From JAAXQD01 sp035529735 (GTDB taxonomy: Bacteria; Desulfobacterota; Desulfobacteria; Desulfobacterales; UBA11574), in assembly GCA_035529735.1 (NCBI GenBank), contig DATKWE010000225.1, positions 1 to 24,866 of the forward strand: a DNA stretch of 24,866 bases. Reading direction: 5' to 3'. The notes beneath the pieces were generated by a model. The model ran no database searches, was not told where the DNA came from, and saw nothing but the letters and a program-made list of their open reading frames with translations. A program made the translations under genes and the position numbers. Shown piece by piece: positions 5,537 to 13,277 of this stretch. Position 1 is the first letter of the stretch; each line of letters opens with the position of its first letter.

Positions 5537-7006
5537 TCAATGAATCGGCATGCCCATGATCGGCCACAGAACATAAACTGCAAAACCGATCACTGCGATC
5601 AGCAAGATACTGGCCGGTATTCCGTATAGAAAGAATTCAGCGGGTGTAAATTGTCCGGATTCATATGCAATGGCATTTGGAGCAGCGCCGACAAGCAAGA
5701 GAAACGGCATTCCTGCCGTGACCAAGGATGTAAAAAGGATGACATCCGGTGCTACGTTTAGATAAGAAGCAAGCACCAGGGCAACCGGCAGGGAGATCGC
5801 GATGGCCGCTACGTTCATTAAAAAATTGGTCATGATCATAACGAAAAATGCAATGCCCATAATAAAGAAGAAACCGCTTGAATTATGGAATATCATCAGC
5901 CATTTTACCGCAAGCCACTTGGCCGCACCTGTTTGCCAGAGGCAAAAACCCATACTCATGGCACCTGCAAAGAGCAGGATGATATTCCATGGTATTTCTT
6001 CAAGATCATCGATATCCAGGATGCCTGTGATAAAAAAAAGAATCGTTGACGTTAAAATAACGGCTGTTTTATCGAGAACCTTAAATGCCGGGAAAAAGGA
6101 ACGCAAAGACATTGCCAGAATACAGGCAAAGACGATGACCATGGCGATAATCTCTTTTCTGGTAACAGGGCCCAGCGCTTTATTGAGCCGGACTGCCCTT
6201 TCTCTTAACCCTGGAATAGCGCTCTTTTCGGGCTTGAAGAACATCATAAAAAATATCCACAATAAAAAAACCATCAGCCACCCTATGGGGAGCATGTAAT
6301 AACTTAATTGGAAAAATGTGATATCCTTGCCAATGACGTCATTATAAAAGCCGATGGCAACCGCACCCCGTGCAGCTCCCAATAGCGTTACAATGCTCCC
6401 TGCCCCGGCGACATAAGCCATGCCCATGAAGAGCCCCTTGCCAAACTTCGTGGGTTGGTCTTCTTCTCCATAAAGTCCGTAAATAGAAACAAGGAGCGGA
6501 TATATGGTTGCCGCTACAGCTGTATGGGCCATAATGTGAGTCAAAGCAGCGGTCAATACAAAACAGCCGAGATAAATCATGCTGGTTTTTTCACCGACGA
6601 TCATCAGCATTTTATAGGCCATCCGTTTGGTAAGTCCTGTTTTTGTAAAAACCATGCCGATGACGATGGAGGCGAAGATAAACATGACCGAGGGGTCCAT
6701 AAAGTCGGTGAACGCCGCCTTGGCCGGACGGATAAGGAAATAGACCTGAAGGACGCCGATGGCAAGGCTGGTGACGCCGACGGGTACGACTTCCAAAACC
6801 CACCAGATGGTGGCAAACAGAGATATCGCCAGAGCGCCTTTTCCCTCTCTGCTCAGTACAAAATGTTTTCCGGCCGGATCGATGGCATCTGACCACGGCG
6901 GTGCATAATACACCAGTGCAAAGAGCAATATACCGGCAACAAGAAAAATTAATTGTTTTACGTTATAAGGACCGTTGCCAACCCTAAATTCAAAATCTCC
7001 TGCCAT
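5537..7006 (-). CDS. SLC13/DASS-type anion:sodium symporter
   Basis: A 489-residue integral membrane protein with about a dozen hydrophobic segments. Family traits: 'PVGVTSLAIGV' after the second segment, the re-entrant-loop region 'AGAGSIVTLLGAARG' (about 201-213), and near the end 'VGAAPNAIAYESGQFTPAEF', the counterpart of the DASS signature 'G-x-x-P-N-x-I-x-Y-x-S-G'. Members import sulfate, di- or tricarboxylates with Na+. The two S-N-T motifs that normally bind Na+ and carboxylate are changed to A160-H-T and M397-N-V, so the substrate and ion cannot be inferred safely. In a sulfate reducer sulfate uptake is an attractive guess. The ATG at 7004-7006 has only a weak GGA upstream. The CBS-domain gene lies 58 bases before it on the same strand and might regulate it. 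Confidence 0.85.
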   Translation of the reverse strand: MAGDFEFRVGNGPYNVKQLIFLVAGILLFALVYYAPPWSDAIDPAGKHFVLSREGKGALAISLFATIWWVLEVVPVGVTSLAIGVLQVYFLIRPAKAAFTDFMDPSVMFIFASIVIGMVFTKTGLTKRMAYKMLMIVGEKTSMIYLGCFVLTAALTHIMAHTAVAATIYPLLVSIYGLYGEEDQPTKFGKGLFMGMAYVAGAGSIVTLLGAARGAVAIGFYNDVIGKDITFFQLSYYMLPIGWLMVFLLWIFFMMFFKPEKSAIPGLRERAVRLNKALGPVTRKEIIAMVIVFACILAMSLRSFFPAFKVLDKTAVILTSTILFFITGILDIDDLEEIPWNIILLFAGAMSMGFCLWQTGAAKWLAVKWLMIFHNSSGFFFIMGIAFFVMIMTNFLMNVAAIAISLPVALVLASYLNVAPDVILFTSLVTAGMPFLLLVGAAPNAIAYESGQFTPAEFFLYGIPASILLIAVIGFAVYVLWPIMGMPIH

Positions 7007-7064
7007 AGATTAATTCCAAAAACTTTCACTCACAGAACGCATTAAGAAGATACGTGCCGGACAG

Positions 7065-7619
7065 TTAGAGTTCACAAGCGGAAAGTGTTTGTACAACCTC
7101 TTTGAACATATCTGTTTGTCTTAGAATCCCCACAATTTTTTTGCCCCGGGTTACCAGTAAAGACTGATGATGCTCCAGAGCCAGCTGATGTATGGCTTCA
7201 CTCAAGGTCGCGTCTTCTGGAACATACTCTCCTTCGGCTGGAGCGAAGACCAGTATTTTGACTTTAAGCCGGCCCGCACCTCTACAGATATCAATCAAAG
7301 GTTTGTCCCAAAATTCGCATTGATTGAGCATCGGTCGTAAATACTTAGCGCTGACACCAAAACGGGATAGCGTTTTTGAATCACCGATCTGTTTTCCTTT
7401 GGGTTCCAATGCTCTGAGGACATCCAGCTGGCTAATTTTGCCGACAATTTCTCCCTTTTCATCGGATATAAGAAGTATTTTATGGGGATAAATCCCCTGC
7501 TCATAATCTTTCTGAACCTTATCGAGGGCAAGAGCGGCTTCATAGAGATTGGCTTCAATGGAAATGGTCTCATATTCTGATATGGGGGTCATTAAATCTT
7601 TTACAATTTTATTTTTCAT
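7065..7619 (-). CDS. CBS-domain pair protein
   Basis: A 184-residue cytoplasmic protein made of two CBS domains. The first (about 7-75) contains 'DLMTPISEYETISIEANLYEA' and 'GEIVGKISQLDVLRALEP'; the second (about 112-178) contains 'VPEDATLSEAIHQLALEH' and 'KKIVGILRQTDMFKEV'. The first domain has a longer loop than usual ('KVQKDYEQGIYPHK'). CBS pairs bind adenine nucleotides and sense energy state. There is no catalytic domain attached. Lying upstream of the transporter gene on the same strand (58-base gap) it may tune the transporter or another protein; the target is unknown. GGAAG stands 8 bases before the ATG. Confidence 0.88.
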   Translation of the reverse strand: MKNKIVKDLMTPISEYETISIEANLYEAALALDKVQKDYEQGIYPHKILLISDEKGEIVGKISQLDVLRALEPKGKQIGDSKTLSRFGVSAKYLRPMLNQCEFWDKPLIDICRGAGRLKVKILVFAPAEGEYVPEDATLSEAIHQLALEHHQSLLVTRGKKIVGILRQTDMFKEVVQTLSACEL

Positions 7620-7640
7620 GTTGCGTCTTCCATGAAAGGT

Positions 7641-7799
7641 CTATTCATGCTCTTCCAGAAAACGGACCATAGATTCTTTAATCCGTTTACCAACCTCAGA
7701 CGATAGTTGAATTGAAAGGTTCGAGTCTTCACTGCTTTCGGAATACAGATGCTTTTTTTCGAAAGTGATCGATGATTTTGTGTCTAAGAATACCGGCAA
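7641..7799 (-). CDS. Possible small ORF or gene remnant (52 residues)
   Basis: Between the CBS gene and the flavoprotein gene the minus strand has a frame ending in TAG at 7641-7643 that is open back to about 7805 and reads like real protein: charged and amphipathic ('GKRIKESMVRFLEEHE' at the end, 'TFEKKHLYSESSED' in the middle). The only start inside is a TTG at 7797-7799, without a recognisable ribosome-binding site. I do not recognise a family. It could be an unnoticed small protein or the tail of a decayed gene. Confidence 0.28.
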   Translation of the reverse strand: MPVFLDTKSSITFEKKHLYSESSEDSNLSIQLSSEVGKRIKESMVRFLEEHE

Positions 7800-7876
7800 A
7801 CCAGGTTTTTATGGATGAACGGTTTCGATATTTTTATTCAGCCTAAATTTTCAATGCGTTGATTGTCACGAAGAAT

Positions 7877-9472
7877 TTAGGTCCAGTATGGATTGATGAG
7901 GTCTTCAAATATGGCCAAAGCCGCTTCTGCACCGTGTCCGGCGGCCGTTACGATTTGCTTGTATCCACCCGACACATCTCCGGCCGTATAAATTCCCGGG
8001 ATATTTGTCCTGTAATTATCGTGCTTGATGAACCCTTCATCCGTAAGCTCTATCCCAATTTTTTTTGCCAGCTCGACAGCAGGATCATACCCAATGGCAA
8101 TAAAGACGCCATTAACGGATCGAGGATAAGATTCTTCAGTATTATTGTTGTAAAGCAGAACTTCTTCTACGTTATGTTTTCCCCTGATTTCCTTGACTTC
8201 AGTATTAAAAAGTATCGGAATATTATTTTGTATCAGGTTTTTCACCAAAAAATCCTGGGCTTTTAGATTATCTTTCCTGTGAACCAGGGTGACATCCACG
8301 CCGATATGATGCAAATGAAGTGCTTCTGTAACGGCACTGTTGCCGCCGCCGACAATAATGACTTTTTTCCCCTTAAAAAGCGGGCCGTCACAGGTACTGC
8401 AATAACTGATGCCATGCCCTGAAAGGCGTGATTCGCCAGGGACGCCGAGATTCCTGTGCGTCGCCCCGGTGGCCATCAGTACGGCTTTGGTCTTGAACTT
8501 TCGTCGGGTGGTTTGTACGTTGATAGGATCCTTGGGGGTGATCTCAACAACCCCTTCTCCCGGGAAAATCTGTACATATTCCAAAGCATGGGTCACCATA
8601 ATATCCACAAGTGTTTTTCCGCCGATTTGTTTGAGGCCCGGATAATTTTCAACAACCGGGGTGGTGGCCACCTGACCCCCAAGGACCCCTTTTTCTACGA
8701 CCACCGTTTTAAGACCGCTTCGTGCTGCGTATATCCCGGCTGTCAGTCCCGCCGGGCCGCCCCCCACAATCACCAGATCTGCCTCGACTTCCTCTGCATC
8801 ACTTTCGGGAATGAAAACCGTCTGTTGCTCCATTTTATCCAGAGATAGCATAAAAAGCTCTTCCGTCTGTGCGCCCTGGGCAATCAAAATGTCATTTGCA
8901 TATGTTTGGGGAACAGATTGGGCTGAATATCGGGTGGCAAGTTCAGGATTGGCTTGGATGTCGATGATTTCCAGAGAAACTAACTCGGGTTTTTCAACAG
9001 CCGCCTTTAAAGCGTTCAGCGCCTGCTGGGGACAATACGGACAGCTTGCACTGACAAATACCCTGATATTCCTTGGGGTGTCTATGCGTTTTATGACCTG
9101 GAGTGATTGTTCGTTGAGATTGCTCTTCTGAAGACCGATGAGGATGAGCGCTTCCAGAAAGATACGTCCCTCTTCACCGAGGGGTGCTCCCAGCCACCGG
9201 ATATTGTATCGGTCCGGATCGAAAACCAAGGTGGGCGAATATTCAACGTTCCATTTTTTTGCGGATTCATGATATAAATTAAATTCGCGCAATACAATTT
9301 TATCGGTGAGCTGCCGAAAAAAACGAATGGCCTGCCTGGCGGTATCAGTGAATACATCATTTTGGCCGGGCTGAGCGTACAAAAAAATAGGAATTTCTGC
9401 TTTGATCGCGCCCAAAATTCTTTCAATTTCTTTTTGGGCTTCCAGTGCCTGAATGTCTTCCTGTTGATCCAT
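7877..9472 (-). CDS. AhpF-like flavoprotein disulfide reductase (thioredoxin reductase with N-terminal Trx-fold pair)
   Basis: A 531-residue protein. Residues 1-215 form two tandem thioredoxin-like folds: the first has no CxxC (the site reads A-Q-P-G-Q-N-D), the second has C144-P-Y-C147. Residues 230-531 are a thioredoxin-reductase unit: FAD motif GGGPAG (237-242), redox-active C358-S-T-C361-D, pyridine-nucleotide motif GGGNSA (375-380), 'HRKDNLKA' and the C-terminal FAD motif 'TAGDVSGG'. This architecture and length match AhpF, which passes electrons from NAD(P)H through the CxxC of the N-terminal domain to a peroxiredoxin. No ahpC is in the window, so the partner is unknown; it could be a thioredoxin, glutaredoxin or OsmC. 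The HRKD motif suggests NADPH but is not decisive. AAGGA precedes the ATG. It follows the rubredoxin-membrane gene by 25 bases, likely one transcript. Confidence 0.88.
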   Translation of the reverse strand: MDQQEDIQALEAQKEIERILGAIKAEIPIFLYAQPGQNDVFTDTARQAIRFFRQLTDKIVLREFNLYHESAKKWNVEYSPTLVFDPDRYNIRWLGAPLGEEGRIFLEALILIGLQKSNLNEQSLQVIKRIDTPRNIRVFVSASCPYCPQQALNALKAAVEKPELVSLEIIDIQANPELATRYSAQSVPQTYANDILIAQGAQTEELFMLSLDKMEQQTVFIPESDAEEVEADLVIVGGGPAGLTAGIYAARSGLKTVVVEKGVLGGQVATTPVVENYPGLKQIGGKTLVDIMVTHALEYVQIFPGEGVVEITPKDPINVQTTRRKFKTKAVLMATGATHRNLGVPGESRLSGHGISYCSTCDGPLFKGKKVIIVGGGNSAVTEALHLHHIGVDVTLVHRKDNLKAQDFLVKNLIQNNIPILFNTEVKEIRGKHNVEEVLLYNNNTEESYPRSVNGVFIAIGYDPAVELAKKIGIELTDEGFIKHDNYRTNIPGIYTAGDVSGGYKQIVTAAGHGAEAALAIFEDLINPYWT

Positions 9473-9497
9473 CGGTTATTATCCTTTTTTTATGAAA

Positions 9498-10151
9498 TCA
9501 ATCTCTAAACACGAGCTTCCCGCCGAGAAATCCAGCTGTAACCGCCGCACCAAGCATAACCATGTTAACCAAGAGAAACGCCACTAAATGGGTGGAAGTC
9601 AGTGTTAACACGCCGGGGTCAACAATAGACCATATGACCAATATCATTGCCGTTAATGATACCACACCACCGCAAATCATCTTTGTCAGAAACAGGGTTG
9701 TCATCGCACCGTTATATTTTTTTTGCCACACAATAACCCCTGAAAAAAGTACCAGCGGCATGGCAAAGACAACAAATATGAGGTTATAAAATGCGGCCTG
9801 ACTTAAGCCGGTGAACTTGAAAATGACAGCCAAAAAGATAAACAGAACAGAAACGGGAAGTAAACCGTTGGGGATATGGACCGAAATCGGATGGACATGA
9901 TGCTTGACCATCAGTTGATAAATCCGGTCATATTTTGACAACGGGTCAAGCGTTGTTCCTGGAGCAACTGCGACTTTTGCTTCAGTTTCAGGTTCTAAGG
10001 GGTCTATTTTTGTTTTTGATTTTTTTTCACCATTTTCTTCAGCAACAATTTCAACAAACTTACTTCGATCAGCGCCACAAACCGGGCATATTTCAGGCGG
10101 CTCCTCCCCTTCATGAATGTAGCCGCAGACCGTACATCGCCACTTTTTCAC
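9498..10151 (-). CDS. Rubredoxin-like domain fused to a DUF2231-like four-helix membrane protein
   Basis: A 217-residue fusion. Residues 1-32 are a short rubredoxin-like knuckle pair (C6-TV-C9 and C22-PV-C25, with the 12-residue spacing seen in rubrerythrin tails) that should bind one iron. A charged linker (33-75) leads to a membrane part with four hydrophobic segments at about 96-116, 121-145, 155-178 and 186-209. Just before the first is 'HHVHPISVHIP', resembling the 'HP..VHFP' signature of DUF2231, whose histidines may bind heme (inference). The metal domain should face the cytoplasm as there is no signal peptide. The start is GTG at 10149-10151, four bases after GGAGG. It shares a transcript with the AhpF-like reductase downstream. 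Probable role: electron transfer between a soluble carrier and a membrane component in oxygen or peroxide defence; unproven. Confidence 0.75.
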   Translation of the reverse strand: MKKWRCTVCGYIHEGEEPPEICPVCGADRSKFVEIVAEENGEKKSKTKIDPLEPETEAKVAVAPGTTLDPLSKYDRIYQLMVKHHVHPISVHIPNGLLPVSVLFIFLAVIFKFTGLSQAAFYNLIFVVFAMPLVLFSGVIVWQKKYNGAMTTLFLTKMICGGVVSLTAMILVIWSIVDPGVLTLTSTHLVAFLLVNMVMLGAAVTAGFLGGKLVFRD

Positions 10152-10301
10152 ATTACCTCCTTTTCATATTCCCGTTCATAACCACCGCAACAGGGTATCC
10201 ATTCAAAATCTACGTTCCATTATTCCATTTCCGAGGTAAAAGCTTGGGTGTCAATATTCGTCTATATTTTCAGAATATTGTTTAAATTTCAAGAGATTAA
10301 A

Positions 10302-11480
10302 TCACCTTTCTTCTAAGGGTACAAAGGTGCACTGATCCGGACCGCAGTAATCACCTATATACTCAGAGTCGGGACGATACAGCACCGGTTTAGCCTCAGC
10401 ACCGGCAAACTGCTCTTCAATAACATGAGCGGCCCAGCCGGAAATTCTTGCGATGGCAAATATCGGCGTAAAGAGGTCTATCGGTATCCCCATGTAGTAA
10501 TACAAAGACGCGCTATAGAAATCGACATTTACAAAAATGTCTCTGCCCTTTCTCTGTTTAAAGGCTTCCTTACCCTTTTTCTCAAGAATTTTGGACATTT
10601 CGTACCATTTTGGTTCTCCGATACGCTCGCCCATTATTTTAGACATGGGTGCAAGGATATGCGCCCGGGGATCATCGGTTTTGTAGACCGCATGGCCGAG
10701 CCCCATGATCTTTCCGCCGGTATCGAGCAAATTGTTCACGTATGCTTCAACTTTGTCGACAGAACCGATATTAAGGAGCATCTCCATGACACGAGTATTT
10801 GCACCACCGTGCAATTCTCCGGATAAAGACCCTACCCCGGCCGCAATGGCCGAATACATGTGGGCTCTTGTGGATGCCACCTGCCGTGCTGAAAATGTCG
10901 AAGCATTAAAAGAGTGTTCTGCATGCAGAACCAGAGCGGTATCAAAAAAGCCGGTGAGTTCATTGTCCGGAATTGTTCCATTGAGCATATAAAGAAAATT
11001 GGCTGCATGGCCTAACTCCGGATCCGGATCAAGAGGTTTCTTATTGTTCCGGATGCGATTCCAGGCTGCGACAATGGTTGGGAATTTTGCGATGAGCTTT
11101 ATTCCCATGCGATGTGCCGCTTCAGGAGAATATTCCCTGGTATCAGGATCGTGATGTGCCAGAAGGGCGACTGCTGCCTGAAGAATATCCATTGAGAGGG
11201 CGTCTTTGGGCCGGGTTTCAAGGGCGGCGATCACCTCTGGGGGGATCCGCCTTTCCGAGGCAAGTTGCGCTTTAAAGTGAAGGAGTTCATCTTTTTGTGG
11301 CAATCTCTCGAAAACAAGAAGATAAGCAACTTCTTCAAATGATACTTTTTCGGCAAGATCCTGTACAAGGTACCCCCTGTAAATCAATCTGCCCACAGTA
11401 CCGTCGACATCGCTGATTCTGGTCGTCGCGACCTTGAAACCCCGGAGACCGGTATTTAAGATCGGCTGGCATGTGTCCAT
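10302..11480 (-). CDS. gltA: Citrate synthase
   Basis: A 392-residue enzyme condensing oxaloacetate and acetyl-CoA to citrate. The three catalytic residues are in their family settings: H224 in 'GELHGGANTRVM', H263 in 'GLGHAVYK' and D320 in 'VNVDFYS'. The length and the 'GLRG..ISDVDG..G.LIYRGY' opening fit the short, dimeric type found in Gram-positives, archaea and many anaerobes rather than the long NADH-inhibited hexameric enterobacterial type. A GGGGGTG ribosome-binding site precedes the ATG. In a sulfate reducer with ferredoxin-dependent 2-oxoacid oxidation it would serve the oxidative TCA cycle for acetyl-CoA oxidation or glutamate supply. It is separated from the downstream gene by 150 bases and appears to have its own promoter (see 11570-11587). 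Confidence 0.95.
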   Translation of the reverse strand: MDTCQPILNTGLRGFKVATTRISDVDGTVGRLIYRGYLVQDLAEKVSFEEVAYLLVFERLPQKDELLHFKAQLASERRIPPEVIAALETRPKDALSMDILQAAVALLAHHDPDTREYSPEAAHRMGIKLIAKFPTIVAAWNRIRNNKKPLDPDPELGHAANFLYMLNGTIPDNELTGFFDTALVLHAEHSFNASTFSARQVASTRAHMYSAIAAGVGSLSGELHGGANTRVMEMLLNIGSVDKVEAYVNNLLDTGGKIMGLGHAVYKTDDPRAHILAPMSKIMGERIGEPKWYEMSKILEKKGKEAFKQRKGRDIFVNVDFYSASLYYYMGIPIDLFTPIFAIARISGWAAHVIEEQFAGAEAKPVLYRPDSEYIGDYCGPDQCTFVPLEER

Positions 11481-11844
11481 ATTACACCCCCGTTTTTACT
11501 TTTTTTGGTGTCTGTGCGTTTTCGCCATACATAACTTCTCGCGGGTATCGGCTTATCTTTAATTATTATAATCAAATTTCGTGCCAGTTTTTGAGGGGCA
11601 ACATAAAAAAACGCTGATCCCTTAGCCCTGTTAAAAAATTTCAGATTTAGATTTTTTTATCTCCAAGGCGCCATGGATGGAGATAACGCCTCACAGCGAA
11701 AAAATGTCTCACATTCCGAACTTGATACATATGTGTATCATAAAACACCCACCCTGCCCCCTCATCGCCCGAAAGCCTGTGATCCATCGGGATGGATATT
11801 TGCTGAAACGTGCCGGCGTCGAAAATGACGGTTTCGGACGTTTT
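11481..11844. other. Intergenic stretch with dyads, no clear gene
   Basis: Besides the citrate synthase promoter, two dyads are visible: ATCTCCA ... TGGAGAT (11659-11684, 7-base arms, 12-base loop) and TGATACA-TATG-TGTATCA (11723-11740, perfect 7-base arms). Neither is followed by a T run on either strand, so they are not typical terminators; the second looks like an operator. I see no convincing coding frame: the plus-strand frame through 11677-12015 is antisense to the YkgJ-type gene. Confidence 0.45.
11570..11587 (-). promoter_or_regulatory. Sigma-54-like promoter upstream of citrate synthase
   Basis: On the minus strand the sequence CTGGCACGAAATTTGATT matches the -24/-12 consensus YTGGCACGrNNNTTGCW in every fixed position except one (TTGA instead of TTGC). 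GG and GA are ten bases apart, the exact spacing required. A TATAAT immediately overlaps its 3' edge (about 11566-11571) and could instead be a sigma-70 -10 box, but it lacks a good -35. About 90 bases separate it from the start codon. Confidence 0.45.
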
Positions 11845-12674
11845 TTACATAAAATGAATCGCAGGTGGATGGAGGCTTCTTTTGAGTCGTTTTATATGTT
11901 CATTTTCCAACCTGTGAACAACCCCCGGCCTAACCAAACCTTTCATCAGGTGGCGCATCGTGATACGATCATTCAGCTTTTCAAAGAGGTTTTTCATGCG
12001 GTTCCGTTGGTCTAATGCGGATATTTTTTCCATAACCTTTTCGAAAAACCCGATGGCGTTGATCATTTCATGCAGAAGTCTGTCATAATCCTGTAGGGAA
12101 AAAGCCCGGTCTTTGGGATGGTCTCTTTTAAGTCGCTTTTTTAAAGGTTTCGAATCGACGATAAAGCTTGGAACTCCGAAGAGATCATAAGAAGATAAAG
12201 CCTGTTCCATCAAACTCATTCTCCTAAGCTTTTTTAAAGCACGGTTTCTCTGGTCCGAGACGACAATTGGATTCTCAAGGCATGGGAACGCAGAAAAAAT
12301 CGGATTCCGGATCAGTTCCGGAATAAGACCTTTTATCTGCTGATATTCCGGAAAAAGCACACAGCTTAGCGGTTTTGAACCATGAACACGGCATCGTTTC
12401 TCCAAAAGGAAAAAGCAGGGTTTTTTCAGCTTTATTAAGACTTTTTTATAGCGGAAATCGAACTCACAGTTCATCAGTCCCAGGCGGCAGTATCGAGAAA
12501 AAAGTCGGGAAACCGGTATATTCAGAACTCGGCTAAGTTTGATTAAGTCAAAGAGGGTTACTCAACGATGACGTCAGCCATCCAGCACCCGGGTGCGCTG
12601 CAATCGTTGGGGCAGCGGAGATTGCATTCCAGATCTGAAAGATCCGCCTGGTGTTGGAAGTAGTCATCCAGCAT
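11845..12674 (-). pseudogene. YkgJ-type cysteine-cluster protein, broken by a one-base frameshift
   Basis: Two frames on the minus strand together make one protein of about 275 residues. The first (ATG at 12672-12674, MLDDYFQHQ.., stop at 12558) carries 'CNLRCPNDCSAPGCW', the second carries 'FSRYCRLGL', 'KKPCFFLLEKRCRVHG' and 'PLSCVLFPE'. In intact YkgJ-family (CxxCxxCC zinc/iron cluster) proteins these follow one another, with '..DV.LT.FDII.LSR.L.I' in between. Here 'ADVIVE' runs into TAA while 'TLFDLIKLSRVLNIPVSRLF' is in the next frame; restoring one G (GAG-TAACC to GAGGTAACC) at about 12560 makes a continuous reading frame. The gene starts inside the 3' end of the fur-type gene (11-base overlap). 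It is either a real mutation, a sequencing or assembly error, or less likely a recoding site. Function of the family: metal-cluster protein of unknown reaction. Confidence 0.75.
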
Positions 12675-13080
12675 GGTCCGGAGTTGCGTTTTCTGAACAT
12701 TCGGGACAAAGCCCTTTAAACTCAAGGTTGTGCCCGATGATTTCAAAAACAGTTGCCCCGTAAAGTTCGTTTTCAAGTTGATTCAAGGGCGCAATCGGTG
12801 CATCATCCACCCGGTCACAGTGTACACAGCGAATATGGTAATGCTTGTTCGTGTCCCAGTCGAAGCGTTTCAAAGAACCGCTGAGTTCCAGTTTTTGGAT
12901 TTCACCCATCTGGACAAGTACTTCCAGATTTCGGTAAACCGTCCCAAGACTGATCCGGGGAAGACGATGACGTACCATTCTATAAACTTCGTCAGCACTC
13001 GGATGGGTATGTTGCTTTCGCAGCGCTTCAAGAATTACTTTGCGCTGTTTGGTCATCCGAATGTTTTTTTTTTGCAGCAA
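12664..13080 (-). CDS. Fur-family transcriptional regulator (Fur/PerR type)
   Basis: A 138-residue metal-dependent DNA-binding protein. The winged-helix part (about 1-75) reads 'RMTKQRKVILEALRKQHTHPSADEVY' and 'PRISLGTVYRNLEVLVQMGEI'. The dimerisation part has the metal motif 'DTNKHYHIRCVHC' and two CxxC pairs (C85/C88 and C125/C128) for structural zinc. I place the start at a TTG (13078-13080) with AGAGG seven bases upstream, because it gives the usual family N-terminus (LLQKKNIRMTKQR); the frame extends to 13155, but that upstream TTG coincides with a -35 box. Fur, PerR and Zur cannot be told apart safely from the sequence; the nearby rubrerythrin and OsmC genes make PerR attractive. It is divergent from nqrA. 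Confidence 0.88.
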   Translation of the reverse strand: MLQKKNIRMTKQRKVILEALRKQHTHPSADEVYRMVRHRLPRISLGTVYRNLEVLVQMGEIQKLELSGSLKRFDWDTNKHYHIRCVHCDRVDDAPIAPLNQLENELYGATVFEIIGHNLEFKGLCPECSENATPDHAG

Positions 13081-13126
13081 GTTTTTACCTCTGACACAAC
13101 AAGTTTGCACTCCGATCCTCCAATGT

Positions 13127-13155
13127 TTCCTAAGCTGAAAAGACATTGGTGTCAA
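13127..13155 (-). promoter_or_regulatory. Possible promoter of the Fur-family gene
   Basis: On the minus strand TTGACA (13150-13155), 17-base spacer, TAGGAA (13127-13132). The -35 is perfect, the -10 weak. It would give a leader of about 40 bases to the TTG start. Confidence 0.35.
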
Positions 13156-13216
13156 GTATGAAATGGCGTATCCGGATGTCGATCCAAGGTTTTAATCACA
13201 ACTTTCGGTATGAATA

Positions 13217-13254
13217 TTGCAAAATAAAAAATTTTACTTTATACTAACATAAAG
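13217..13254 (+). promoter_or_regulatory. nqr operon promoter with overlapping dyad
   Basis: TTGCAA (13217-13222), 17-base spacer, TATACT (13240-13245). A perfect 6-base inverted repeat CTTTAT-N6-ATAAAG (13237-13242 and 13249-13254) covers the -10 box and the expected transcription start, a typical repressor position. Only about 25 bases separate it from the nqrA ATG, and there is no good ribosome-binding site in that short leader. Confidence 0.6.
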
Positions 13255-13277
13255 CATTTCAACCAACAGACCTACTT

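Noticed and set aside
11659..11684. Dyad ATCTCCA...TGGAGAT as a transcription terminator
   Set aside because: The T run lies before the stem on the plus strand, and no T run follows on either strand.
11677..12015. Plus-strand frame of 112 codons
   Set aside because: Antisense to the YkgJ-type gene over most of its length, no ribosome-binding site, no family recognised.
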